A stretch of DNA of 64,000 nt, from contig JAEXSP010000045.1 in the NCBI GenBank assembly GCA_023453795.1, positions 95,794 to 159,793 on the forward strand, read 5' to 3'. The notes beneath the pieces are model-generated. The model did not search any database, was not told the DNA's origin, and saw nothing but the letters and a program-made list of their open reading frames with translations. The position numbers were made by a program, and so were the translations under genes. This stretch comes from Bacillota bacterium (GTDB taxonomy: Bacteria; Bacillota; Clostridia; Acetivibrionales; JAEXSP01). Shown piece by piece: positions 26,174 through 34,491 of the stretch; positions within the stretch are counted from its first letter, which is position 1, and each line of letters opens with the position of its first letter.

Positions 26174-27781
26174 ATGAGTCTTGAATTGAAAGATATCAGA
26201 AACGCCATTATAGATGGCAAAACAGCAATAGGCATTGAACTGGGCTCAACCCGTATAAAAACAGTATTGAACGGTCCGGACAATGCACCGATAGCTTCCG
26301 GAAGCTTTGACTGGGAAAATAGTTATGTCAATAATATTTGGACCTACAGCTTGGAGGATATATGGAGCGGTATACAGGGAAGCTACCGGAAAATGGCCGA
26401 TAATGTCAAGGAGCAATTCGGAATAAGCCTTCAAACTACGGGAGCAATAGGCTTAAGCGGTATGATGCACGGCTACATGGTTTTTGACAAGGATGATAAG
26501 CTTTTAACACCCTTTCGTACATGGCGCAACAATATTACCGGGCAGGCTTCCGAAGCATTGACCGAACTGTTTAACTACCCGATTCCGCAAAGGTGGAGTA
26601 TTGCCCATCTTTATCAGGCTGTCCTGAATCAGGAAGAGCATATATCCCAAATTGCCTTTATAACAACACTGGCCGGTTACATACATTGGAAACTGACAGG
26701 AGAGAAAGTACTGGGAATAGGTGAGGCTTCGGGTGTTTTCCCGATTGACTTGGAGACCAGGGATTTTAATAAAAAAATGATAGGACAATTTAATGAGTTG
26801 ATAACCCGGAATGCTCTGCCCTGGTCTCTGGAAGAAATCCTGCCGTCTGTACTGGTGGCCGGTACAAAAGCAGGTGAACTAACAACAGAGGGGGCAAAGC
26901 TTCTTGATGTTACCGGTCAGCTGAAACCGGGTATTCCGCTTTGTCCGCCTGAAGGTGATGCAGGAACAGGCATGGTGGCTACCAACAGTGTATCGGTTCG
27001 TACCGGAAACGTATCCGCCGGAACATCGGTTTTTGCAATGATCGTACTCGAAAAGGAACTGTCCAGGGCATACTCCGAGATTGACCTGGTAACGACACCA
27101 ACAGGCAAACTGGTGGCTATGGCTCATTCTAACAATTGTACATCTGATTATGATGCATGGATCGGCTTGTTTGGTGAAGCTGCTAAAGCGCTCGGCATGA
27201 ATGTAAGCAAACCAAAGCTCTATGATACTTTACTCGGCATGGCATTGCAAGGGGATTCTGACTGCGGAGGTTTGCTGGCTTACGGTTACATTTCCGGTGA
27301 GCACATTACCCATTTCGAAGAAGGGCGCCCGATGTTTGTCCGTTCATCAAACAGCAACTTCAACCTGGCTAATTTCATACGTGCTAACCTATTTACATCG
27401 TTGGGTGCTCTAAGAACCGGCCTGAATATACTTTTTGAAAAAGAGTCTGTCAAAGTAGATGAAATACTGGGGCATGGCGGTTTTTTCAAGACAAGGGAAG
27501 TAGGACAAAAGATAATGGCTGCTGCTGTTAATGTTCCTGTATCGGTTATGGAAACTGCAGGTGAAGGCGGAGCCTGGGGTATTGCCTTGCTTGCTTCCTA
27601 TATGGCCAACCGGGCAGATAACGAGCCGCTGGAGGATTTCCTGAAGCAGAAGGTTTTTGCCGGAAAACAGGCGAATTCTGTTGCTCCAGTTCCGGAGGAC
27701 GTTGCCGGCTTTAATGAGTTTATGAAACGCTATACCCAGGGGCTGGCTATTGAAAGAGCTGCTGTTGAGAATATAAAATAA
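26174..27781 (+). CDS. FGGY-family carbohydrate kinase, probable ribulokinase function
   Basis: ATP-dependent sugar kinase of 535 residues. FGGY features visible are the N-terminal phosphate loop AIGIELGSTRIKTVL (about 18-32), GLSGMMHGYM near 95, GDAGTGMVATNSV near 260 and the ATP-binding GHGGFFKTREVG plus ETAGEGGAWGIALL near 440-475. It is somewhat longer than xylulokinases (about 500) and not a clear AraB. Clostridia use such non-orthologous kinases for L-ribulose, and the isomerase/epimerase neighbours support this. AGGAGG precedes the ATG. Confidence 0.85.
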   Translation: MSLELKDIRNAIIDGKTAIGIELGSTRIKTVLNGPDNAPIASGSFDWENSYVNNIWTYSLEDIWSGIQGSYRKMADNVKEQFGISLQTTGAIGLSGMMHGYMVFDKDDKLLTPFRTWRNNITGQASEALTELFNYPIPQRWSIAHLYQAVLNQEEHISQIAFITTLAGYIHWKLTGEKVLGIGEASGVFPIDLETRDFNKKMIGQFNELITRNALPWSLEEILPSVLVAGTKAGELTTEGAKLLDVTGQLKPGIPLCPPEGDAGTGMVATNSVSVRTGNVSAGTSVFAMIVLEKELSRAYSEIDLVTTPTGKLVAMAHSNNCTSDYDAWIGLFGEAAKALGMNVSKPKLYDTLLGMALQGDSDCGGLLAYGYISGEHITHFEEGRPMFVRSSNSNFNLANFIRANLFTSLGALRTGLNILFEKESVKVDEILGHGGFFKTREVGQKIMAAAVNVPVSVMETAGEGGAWGIALLASYMANRADNEPLEDFLKQKVFAGKQANSVAPVPEDVAGFNEFMKRYTQGLAIERAAVENIK

Positions 27782-27827
27782 AAAAGCATATCCTTGTAAT
27801 TACTTGATAGATTGGAGAGGTAAAAAC

Positions 27828-28517
27828 ATGCTGGAACAATTAAAACAAGCCGTACTAGCGGCTAATCTGGAACTTCCCGAAAAAGGTCTGATTACTTATA
27901 CATGGGGTAATGTCAGCGGAATAGACAGGGAAAATAATCTGGTTGTAATAAAACCCAGTGGAGTTCCATATGAAGAAATGAAGCTTGAACACCTATGCGT
28001 CATTGACTTGAACGGCAATCAGGTGGAAGGGAATTTGAGGCCTTCCTCTGATGCTCCTACTCACATAGAAATATATAAGCAATTCAAAAACGTAGGCGGA
28101 GTCGTGCATACACATTCGAAATGGGCTACTATATGGGCACAGGCCGGGAAAAGCATTCCCTGTTACGGCACAACGCATGCTGACTATTATTACGGTTCAA
28201 TACCATGTACACGCAAGATGAAGGACATAGAAATAAAGGACAAATACGAAGAAAATACAGGAAAGGTGATTCAGGAAACCTTCAGTGAAATAAATCCTGA
28301 CAATATGCCTGCAGTTCTGGTTAATAACCATGGACCCTTCACATGGGGAAAAGATGCCAAAGAAGCGGTTCACAATGCTGTCGTACTTGAAGAGGTAGCT
28401 ATGATGGCTTTCTATACCAGACAGCTGGATAACAATATAGAGCAGATAAACAGCACACTTCTTGATAAGCACTTCCTTAGGAAACATGGTGCAGGTGCAT
28501 ATTACGGACAGAAATAA
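27828..28517 (+). CDS. araD: L-ribulose-5-phosphate 4-epimerase
   Basis: Zn-dependent class II aldolase-fold epimerase of 229 residues converting L-ribulose 5-phosphate to D-xylulose 5-phosphate. Metal ligands are visible as H94 and H96 in GVVHTHSKW and H168 in VNNHGPFTWG. Further family motifs are TWGNVSGID, IKPSGVPYEEM, SSDAPTHIEIY and the GTTHADYYYG block. Size and motifs match AraD. The ATG at 27828 has GGAGAGG 7 nt upstream. It lies 46 bp after the kinase and ends the operon at a strong bidirectional hairpin. Confidence 0.93.
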   Translation: MLEQLKQAVLAANLELPEKGLITYTWGNVSGIDRENNLVVIKPSGVPYEEMKLEHLCVIDLNGNQVEGNLRPSSDAPTHIEIYKQFKNVGGVVHTHSKWATIWAQAGKSIPCYGTTHADYYYGSIPCTRKMKDIEIKDKYEENTGKVIQETFSEINPDNMPAVLVNNHGPFTWGKDAKEAVHNAVVLEEVAMMAFYTRQLDNNIEQINSTLLDKHFLRKHGAGAYYGQK

Positions 28518-28553
28518 CCGTAATTCTAGTTTGAATGCTAAACTTCAAAATGA

Positions 28554-28588
28554 AGAGGCAAGCAGGAATTGTCTGCCTGCTTGCCTCT
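28554..28588. terminator. shared hairpin between araD and the convergent ABC-F gene
   Basis: A perfect 13-bp stem, AGAGGCAAGCAGG (28554-28566) with CCTGCTTGCCTCT (28576-28588), around a 9-nt loop. It lies 37 bp past the araD stop and 5 bp past the ABC-F stop. On the minus strand it is followed by a moderately T-rich stretch. Confidence 0.75.
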
Positions 28589-28593
28589 ATAAC

Positions 28594-30081
28594 CTAGAGT
28601 TCAACAATTTTTGTTGCAATATTCCTGCAGAATTCGCTGTCATGTTCTACAAACAGTATGGTTGGCTTGTATTCAAGCAGCAATTCTTCTATTTGCATAC
28701 GGGAGATAACATCTATAAAGTTGAGCGGTTCATCCCAGACATGCAAATGAGCTTTTTCACAAAGGCTTTTTGCTATAAGCACTTTTTTCTTTTGTCCGCC
28801 GCTGAAATCGGAAATATCCTTCTCAAATTGGGCTCTTGAAAAATCAAGCTTCCTTAATACAGCCTTAAAAAGACTTTCATCAAGGCCATTATCAACAGCA
28901 TAGCCTGTTAAATTGCCGCTTAGCTGTGAAGTATCCTGAGAAACGTAGGATATTTTCAACTGGCTTGCTCTCCTGAAAGTACCGGTATAAGTTATGTCTT
29001 CCCCGCAAATCAGCTTAAGAATACTGGACTTTCCCGAGCCGTTTTTACCCCTGAGAGCTATTCTGTCGCCTTGCTCAATGGTGAAGCTTATGTCTTTGCA
29101 AGCTGTCTTTTCACCATAGAATACGGACACATTTACAAGCTCCCCCAGACGTGCCGCATGAAAGCCGCTCTGGTAAATCTTCAGACTCTCGGAGCTCTCA
29201 ATATTTTTTAATAGCTTGGACTTTTGGTCAATTGCGTCTTGCTGCCTTGCTTGGAATACCTTGGAATGCTTCATCATCTTTTTGGACTTTGCACCCTCAT
29301 ATGACCTGCGGGATATATTTTTTTCGGTTTTGGTCGGGTCAAAGCCGATTTTTTTAGCCTCGGACCTGTCCGACCAGTCAGCCGCGCGTTTTGCGGCAGA
29401 AGACAGCCGCTTGATATCTTTACGGAGCCTTTCATTTTCTGCAAGCTCGAAATTGTCCTGCATTTGCTTGTTTTCCCACCAGGTTGAAAAATTCCCCTTT
29501 TGGATTTCAATATTCGTTTTGTTAATTGACAGAACGTGGTCTATACAGTTGTCCAGAAATGCCCTGTCATGAGATACCAAGATAAAGCCATGCTTGGAAT
29601 TGAGATAATCGCCTACGATTTTTCTGGCATTCATATCAAGGTGGTTTGTCGGTTCATCAATCAGCAAAAAACAGTTTTCCTTTAGGAACAACGCAGCAAG
29701 CAGCACTTTGGTTTGCTCACCGTTTGATAGTGTATCAAAAGGACGGTATAAAACATCCTCTGAAACTTCCAGCAATGAAAGCTCACGCGCCAATTCCCAG
29801 TAGATATATTCCGGGAAAATGCCGCATACTATATCAATTGTATTGTCTTCTTTATTTGAGACATTGAAAGGAAAATATTCAAAGCTGATGCTTGTAGAAA
29901 TATTACCGCTATACTCATATTTACCAAGCAGCAGGTTGAGAAAAGTTGTTTTGCCTCTGCCGTTTCTTCCGGTAAAGCCTAGTTTCCAATCCGTATCTAT
30001 TTGAAAGCTTACATTCTCAAAAATATTATCATAGCTTCCGTCGTAGGCAAAGGTCAGGTTATAGACACTGACTAAAGACAT
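28594..30081 (-). CDS. ABC-F ribosomal protection protein, Lsa/CplR-like
   Basis: Cytoplasmic ABC-F ATPase of 495 residues, no membrane segments. Two ABC domains have Walker A GRNGRGKTT (38-46) and GKNGSGKSS, signatures LSNGEQTK and FSGGQKKK, and Walker B boxes LLIDEPTNHLD and the unusual VWDEPLNFID. The last, with the N-terminal MSLVSVYNLTFAY and TDWKLGFTGRNGRGKTT, is characteristic of the Lsa/Vga/CplR antibiotic-resistance branch. These proteins dislodge lincosamides, streptogramin A and pleuromutilins from the ribosome. The long charged inter-domain linker (about 190-290) is the antibiotic-resistance domain. AGGAGG lies 9 nt before the ATG. Expression is probably controlled by the attenuator leader described separately. 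Confidence 0.92.
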   Translation of the reverse strand: MSLVSVYNLTFAYDGSYDNIFENVSFQIDTDWKLGFTGRNGRGKTTFLNLLLGKYEYSGNISTSISFEYFPFNVSNKEDNTIDIVCGIFPEYIYWELARELSLLEVSEDVLYRPFDTLSNGEQTKVLLAALFLKENCFLLIDEPTNHLDMNARKIVGDYLNSKHGFILVSHDRAFLDNCIDHVLSINKTNIEIQKGNFSTWWENKQMQDNFELAENERLRKDIKRLSSAAKRAADWSDRSEAKKIGFDPTKTEKNISRRSYEGAKSKKMMKHSKVFQARQQDAIDQKSKLLKNIESSESLKIYQSGFHAARLGELVNVSVFYGEKTACKDISFTIEQGDRIALRGKNGSGKSSILKLICGEDITYTGTFRRASQLKISYVSQDTSQLSGNLTGYAVDNGLDESLFKAVLRKLDFSRAQFEKDISDFSGGQKKKVLIAKSLCEKAHLHVWDEPLNFIDVISRMQIEELLLEYKPTILFVEHDSEFCRNIATKIVEL

Positions 30082-30100
30082 ATGGTTTATCCTCCTGTAT

Positions 30101-30139
30101 AAAAATTAAAGCTGCAAGAAAGTTAATCTTCCAGCAGCT
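30101..30139 (-). terminator. leader terminator (attenuator) of the ABC-F gene
   Basis: On the minus strand AGCTGC (30139-30134) pairs with GCAGCT (30115-30110), extended inward by further pairs after one mismatch. It is followed by TTTAATTTTT (30110-30101), just 4 nt before the AGGAGG of the ABC-F gene. Its position between the leader promoter and the gene makes it an attenuator rather than the end of an upstream gene. Confidence 0.8.
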
Positions 30140-30206
30140 CAAAATACAGCAAACCAAACCCATATAGGGCATGATGAGGATATATTGATTACGCGAAAAG
30201 AATCAG

Positions 30207-30219
30207 TAACTTTCTTGCA
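30207..30219 (-). promoter_or_regulatory. antiterminator segment of the ABC-F leader
   Basis: The 13-nt minus-strand segment TGCAAGAAAGTTA is perfectly complementary to 30113-30125, the 3' half of the leader terminator. Pairing would destroy the terminator. The same segment can instead pair upstream: GCAAGAAA with TTTCTTGC inside the upstream ORF (30283-30290), and TTATGC (30217-30222) with GCATAA (30265-30270). This gives the three mutually exclusive partners expected of ribosome-mediated attenuation. Confidence 0.75.
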
Positions 30220-30279
30220 TAAGCACAATAAAACAAGAGGCGTCAAGCGCTTCAACAATTTCTATTATGCTTTATAAAA

Positions 30280-30300
30280 TCAGCAAGAAAATTTCTTCAT
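30280..30300 (-). CDS. six-residue leader peptide (MKKFSC) of the ABC-F gene
   Basis: Seven codons including TGA, with GGAG (30309-30312, minus) 8 nt before the ATG. It lies about 25 nt after the predicted transcription start and about 200 nt before the ABC-F start. Its codons 4-6 contain the TTTCTTGC stretch that pairs with the antiterminator, so ribosome occupancy would alter leader folding. Short leader ORFs of this kind control other ABC-F resistance genes by drug-induced stalling. The peptide here is inferred from sequence only. Confidence 0.65.
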   Translation of the reverse strand: MKKFSC

Positions 30301-30332
30301 CTTCCCAACTCCAATCATATTATTATGAAAAT

Positions 30333-30361
30333 ACTATATCATACTGTTTTTAATAATTCAA
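30333..30361 (-). promoter_or_regulatory. sigma-A promoter of the ABC-F leader
   Basis: On the minus strand TTGAAT (30361-30356) and TATAGT (30338-30333) are exactly 17 bp apart. The predicted start near 30326 gives a leader of about 245 nt carrying the leader ORF and the attenuator. Confidence 0.75.
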
Positions 30362-30449
30362 CCGTATAGAGACCGATGGTCAAAATGAAAATATTTCTAT
30401 CGTTATAGATAAATAGTATGAGAAAAAACTGGAAAGGATAAAGCTTGAG

Positions 30450-31985
30450 GTGGGATATACGTACAGGAAAAGTAAAAAGACAGCTGAACAAACTGTAAGC
30501 AGTACTAATAATAAAAAAAACGGGGACAGCGCTGAAAATAAGCTGCCTGAGGGTATAAATTTAAATGATATAAATGCCAAGCTTTTGGATTGTCCGGATA
30601 TAGCTCGAAAAAAAGTGATTGCCGCAGGAAAACATGAGGCATATTTTTTCTATAATAAAAATCTTATAGACCATGACCTTATACAAAGGGATTTTATAAA
30701 ACCGATTCTATCCATGAATTTTGAAGAATTGTCGAATGCCGGAATCATTAATCTGCCTTGCGATGAACCTATTCTCCTTTATGATACGGCCAACATTATC
30801 CAAAGCATTATTTCCGGTGACACCGTTTTCATATGCATGGGTCTGAAACACGCCATCTCATGTTCTGTTCAGGATCCGGAAAAGAGAAGCATTGAGGAAC
30901 CGGAGGTAGAGAAGAACATACGAGGCCCCCATGACGGGTTTGTTGAATCTTTGGATACAAATTTTTCGATGCTTCGAAAAAGAATAAAAAACAGCAGCCT
31001 TAAATTCAAGACGGCAACACTAGGGTCGCAAACCAATCAAAAAGCAGCGCTGGCCTACATAGATGGTATAGCAAACGCTGATATTGTCAGCAGCCTGTTT
31101 AAAAAAATAACTGACATTGAAACGGATGGGCTGCCGGCAATAGGCTATATAGAGCAGATGATTCAAACCCATCCGAATTCCCTGTTCCCCCAATTCCTTG
31201 CAACAGAAAGACCTGACAAGGCTGTGTCGGCTTTGCTTGAGGGAAGGATTGTAATCATGCTGGATGGGACTCCTGTCATATTGATTGCTCCTATAACGTT
31301 CATGTCCTTTTTCCAAGCCTTGGATGATTACAGTACTTCTTGGATACATGGTTCCTTCTTAAGAATGGTAAGGATGGCGGCGCTATTTATTGCGATAATG
31401 CTTCCGTCTCTTTATATTGCGGTGACCACCTTCCACTATTATGTTGTTCCTTTAAATCTGCTCATTCCGCTGGCTGAATCAAGAGCAAGAGTACCGTTCC
31501 CCCCGGTTATCGAAGTGCTGATTTTGGAAGCCATTGTGGAAATAATAAGGGAAGCTGCGGTACGTCTGCCGACATATATCGGCACTGCTATAGGCGTTTT
31601 TGCAAGCTTGGTCATAGGCCAAGCAGCAGTAACAGCCGGGATCGTGAGCAATATCCTTATTGTCATTGTTGCTGCTTCAGCAGTTGCTTCCTTTGTAATA
31701 CCTTCCTTTGATATGTCAATGGCAATAAGGATACTCAGATTTTGTTTTACCCTTGCCTCCGCGGCGTTGGGAATAATCGGGATAATGATATGTCTCGCTC
31801 TAGTGCTTGCTCATCTGGTAAGTATGGAATCGTTAGGACAACCCTATTTTCAGCCATTTGCACCTGTGGTTCTAATGGACTTAAAAGATACTTTTGTCAG
31901 GCTTCCGGTATATACAATGAAGAAACGGCCAACTATTGCAAAAACCAGAAATAAATCCAGAGGTGGTAAAAATGGAAGGACGTAA
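30450..31985 (+). CDS. gerKA: spore germination protein GerKA-like (GerA subunit)
   Basis: A-subunit of a GerA-type nutrient germinant receptor in the spore inner membrane, 511 residues. A hydrophilic N-terminal region of about 290 residues (LDCPDIARKKVIAAGKHEAYFFYN, the FVESLDTNFSMLRKRIK block, YIEQMIQTHPNSLFPQ) precedes four or more membrane helices (about 310-460) with the conserved PFPPVIEVLILEAIVEIIREAAVRLP stretch at about 349-374. It starts at GTG with GGAAAGGA 11 nt upstream. The gene is first of an overlapping A-B-C operon and is divergent from the ABC-F leader. The germinant cannot be told from sequence. Confidence 0.93.
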   Translation: MGYTYRKSKKTAEQTVSSTNNKKNGDSAENKLPEGINLNDINAKLLDCPDIARKKVIAAGKHEAYFFYNKNLIDHDLIQRDFIKPILSMNFEELSNAGIINLPCDEPILLYDTANIIQSIISGDTVFICMGLKHAISCSVQDPEKRSIEEPEVEKNIRGPHDGFVESLDTNFSMLRKRIKNSSLKFKTATLGSQTNQKAALAYIDGIANADIVSSLFKKITDIETDGLPAIGYIEQMIQTHPNSLFPQFLATERPDKAVSALLEGRIVIMLDGTPVILIAPITFMSFFQALDDYSTSWIHGSFLRMVRMAALFIAIMLPSLYIAVTTFHYYVVPLNLLIPLAESRARVPFPPVIEVLILEAIVEIIREAAVRLPTYIGTAIGVFASLVIGQAAVTAGIVSNILIVIVAASAVASFVIPSFDMSMAIRILRFCFTLASAALGIIGIMICLALVLAHLVSMESLGQPYFQPFAPVVLMDLKDTFVRLPVYTMKKRPTIAKTRNKSRGGKNGRT

Positions 31986-33054
31986 TTTGATTAAATCTGT
32001 TCAAATGGGCTTTTTTACTTTTTTTGCACAAACCGGTGTCAATGTTGTTATGCTGCCGTCACTACTGGCAAAAAAGGTAGGCCATGACGGATGGATTTCC
32101 GTACTCTTCACAGGGATCTTTGTTTTGCTGTTAAGCATGTTGGCTTTGGTGCTTTTAAAAAGATACTCCGACAAAGACATTTATGATATTAACAAAATGC
32201 TGTTTGGCAAGATAATTGGATTCGGATTCAATTTCCTGTTTTTTTTATATCTTATTTCCACAACTATTGCAGGCACAAGCCTTTTTATCAGGTTTATAAA
32301 AATCACCCTTCTTCAGGCAACACCTCCTTGGATATTTGTGCCGCTCATCTCGCTGCCTTCTATTTATCTTGTATGGCAGGGACTTAAGTATATGGCAAGA
32401 TATCTTCAAATATCGATAATCAACTACTTTTTAATAATTGTTCTTTTCGTGCTGTTATACAAGAGCTATAGATTTTCTTTCCTTTTACCTTTAGGGCAGG
32501 CTGGAGCATTAAACATAATTAAAAGCATGAAGACGAGCTTCTTTGCATTTACCGGATTTGAACTGATCCTATTATTTTATCCTTTTATTACCGACAGAAA
32601 TAAAGCTTTAAAGTGGCAGCTTGGCGCGACAATGGCCAGCACACTTTTTTACATCCTAGTTATTGTGGTGTCCACATCTGTATTCGGGGAGCATTTGCTG
32701 CGGGTTTTATCCATGCCGTTTTATAACCTTTCCAGGGTATATAATGCACCGATTCTGGAGAGAGTGGACTTATACATTATTGCAATATGGTATGTTCCCA
32801 TGGCGTGTTCTATGAGGTGTTATGTATTTGCAGCATTTAACAGCCTTCAAAAGGTATTTGCACTCCCAAAGACTAAGCCCTTGTATTTAATTTATGTCAC
32901 TACCATATTGTTTTTAGGCTTGGTTCCCAAGGATATAAATCAGGTTTTTGCTTTTGTTGAACTGAACAATTACATCAGAACAGGGATAGCTGTTTTTATT
33001 GTTTTATGCCTTATGCTTTCTTTTATCAGAAAAAAAGGGGCGGTTGTCACATGA
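31972..33054 (+). CDS. gerKB: spore germination protein GerKB-like (GerB subunit, APC-type permease fold)
   Basis: B-subunit of the germinant receptor, 360 residues, about ten transmembrane helices, member of the amino acid/polyamine transporter superfamily and the probable ligand-binding subunit. Family features include the N-terminal FFTFFAQTGVNVVMLPSLLAKK, the FFAFTGFELILLFYPFI block and RVYNAPILERVDLYIIAIW near 265-280. The ATG at 31972 has AGAGGTGG upstream, and the gene overlaps gerKA by 14 bp and gerKC by 4 bp. Confidence 0.92.
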   Translation: MEGRNLIKSVQMGFFTFFAQTGVNVVMLPSLLAKKVGHDGWISVLFTGIFVLLLSMLALVLLKRYSDKDIYDINKMLFGKIIGFGFNFLFFLYLISTTIAGTSLFIRFIKITLLQATPPWIFVPLISLPSIYLVWQGLKYMARYLQISIINYFLIIVLFVLLYKSYRFSFLLPLGQAGALNIIKSMKTSFFAFTGFELILLFYPFITDRNKALKWQLGATMASTLFYILVIVVSTSVFGEHLLRVLSMPFYNLSRVYNAPILERVDLYIIAIWYVPMACSMRCYVFAAFNSLQKVFALPKTKPLYLIYVTTILFLGLVPKDINQVFAFVELNNYIRTGIAVFIVLCLMLSFIRKKGAVVT

Positions 33055-34181
33055 AGCTCTCAAAAAAGCTGCTTTTAATATCTATAATATGTATAAGCTT
33101 TCTTTCGCAGGCCGGATGCTGGGATCAAAAGATGTACGAAAACATAGGTTTCATTCTTCAAATGGGAATTGAAACGGATGTGAACGGTAACCTTGTCTTA
33201 TCTGTGACGTCTCCTGTTGTTTCGCCTGATGCTGAAGAGAAGTCGGAATTTCTTACAACAAATGCCGAGAGACTGATAAGGTCCTCCAGGGAAAGATTGC
33301 GGGACACTTCAGGCAGAATGCTTCAAGGAGGAAAAATCCAGCTCCTGCACTTTTCAAAGGAAATAGCTGAAAAAAAGGGAATTAATGAATTCCTTGATAT
33401 ATTCTTCAGGGATCCTGAAAATCCTCTGCTTGCAAATATTGTAATAGTAGACGGGAGTCCAAGGGAGATGATGCAAATCAGTCAGTCTTATAAGGATAAG
33501 CCCAGACCTGCAATCTATATTAACAATTTGCTTTTGGATACACGCCGCAGAGGCAGAGCCCCGGAATCAAGAATTTATGACTTCAGCATTCTTTCACACT
33601 CGAAAAGCATTGACCCGGTGGCTCCGATAATACGGTACGACAATGAAAAAATTGAGGCGACGGGCACCGCCTTGTTCAACGGCGATAGGATGGTCGGACA
33701 AATCGATACCAGACAGACTGTACTGCTTATTGCTTTATTGGGGAGGAAAAACGGTATTGAATATACATATAACAGGCCGCTTCCCGGGGATAAACAAGAG
33801 ATGATAACACAGGGAGCCTCTCTTTTCTTTAGAAATATAAAAAGAAAAATAAGTATCAATGTTAGCGGAAGTGAGCCTGTAATAAACATCAATATGCAAA
33901 TGAAGACTATCCTTGATGAATACAACTGGACGGATAACCTTGATAAGAATGAAAAGGAGAAGAAGCTTGAACAAACAATCTCTAATTCCGTACGCAGTGA
34001 ATGTAAACAGCTTTTATCCTATCTGCAAGGCATTGGTTCCGACCCTTTAGGATTCGGTGAAATCGTTAGGGTAAAGAATAACAAGTACTGGAAGAAGGTT
34101 AACTGGAAGGATGCCTATAAAAGTGCGAAAATCAATGTTAACGTAAAAGTAAATATTGAGTCCTATGGAACATTGGGCTGA
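33051..34181 (+). CDS. gerKC: spore germination lipoprotein GerKC-like (GerC subunit)
   Basis: C-subunit, a lipoprotein of 376 residues anchored through C23 (SQAGCWD, the typical GerC lipobox-WD start). Family motifs include AERLIRSSRERLRDTSGR and the domain around EKIEATGTALFNGDRMVG near 200. The end of the family (QGIGSDPLGFGE, NVNVKVNIESYGT) is intact. It starts in an ATGA overlap with gerKB, with GGGGCGG upstream. With gerKA and gerKB it makes a complete receptor operon, so the organism forms endospores. Confidence 0.93.
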   Translation: MKLSKKLLLISIICISFLSQAGCWDQKMYENIGFILQMGIETDVNGNLVLSVTSPVVSPDAEEKSEFLTTNAERLIRSSRERLRDTSGRMLQGGKIQLLHFSKEIAEKKGINEFLDIFFRDPENPLLANIVIVDGSPREMMQISQSYKDKPRPAIYINNLLLDTRRRGRAPESRIYDFSILSHSKSIDPVAPIIRYDNEKIEATGTALFNGDRMVGQIDTRQTVLLIALLGRKNGIEYTYNRPLPGDKQEMITQGASLFFRNIKRKISINVSGSEPVININMQMKTILDEYNWTDNLDKNEKEKKLEQTISNSVRSECKQLLSYLQGIGSDPLGFGEIVRVKNNKYWKKVNWKDAYKSAKINVNVKVNIESYGTLG

Positions 34182-34185
34182 CATA

Positions 34186-34346
34186 CAAACTGCATTTGGG
34201 TTGCAAAAGTAGCTTTTCACTTTCAAAAGTGGCTTTTCAGATACAAAAACTGCGTTTCGTTTACAAATATTAAGTTTTCAATTATCAAAACTGCATTTCA
34301 TCTTACAAAATGGCATCTCGCCTTTCAATTAAGTTTTCGTAGCCGG
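34186..34346 (+). repeat. eight degenerate 20-bp units with phased A and T tracts
   Basis: Units begin at 34186, 34204, 34224, 34244, 34264, 34286, 34306 and 34326, almost all 20 bp apart. The pattern is roughly CAAAA, 6 bp, TTTTC or TTTC, then 4-5 bp. The A-tract and T-tract within each unit are about 10 bp apart, so tracts recur once per helical turn over 150 bp, the pattern of intrinsically curved DNA. It lies between gerKC and the Xre gene promoter. The units are too divergent for a CRISPR or recent duplication. Confidence 0.65.
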
Positions 34347-34382
34347 TATAGAAATGTATATTATGCAAAATGTAATATATAG

Positions 34383-34411
34383 TTGACATTGTGACATAAA
34401 TATTGTACAAT
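34383..34411 (+). promoter_or_regulatory. strong sigma-A promoter of the Xre/membrane protein pair
   Basis: TTGACA (34383-34388) and TACAAT (34406-34411) with exactly 17 bp between. The leader that follows contains a 7-bp hairpin, GGCAGAT/ATCTGCC (34437-34455), before the GTG start. No terminator follows the hairpin. Confidence 0.85.
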
Positions 34412-34491
34412 TTCAGTTGTTAACGGTTATTGTAGGGGCAGATTCCATATCTGCCAAGAAGAAGAAATTTAAGAAAGAAGGTGATGGTCTT

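Noticed and set aside
29151..29572. Plus-strand open frames inside the ABC-F gene
   Set aside because: They are antisense to a fully conserved two-domain ATPase and have no ribosome sites.
34186..34346. CRISPR-like array
   Set aside because: Units of 20 bp are degenerate throughout with no constant repeat/variable spacer alternation and no cas genes in the window.
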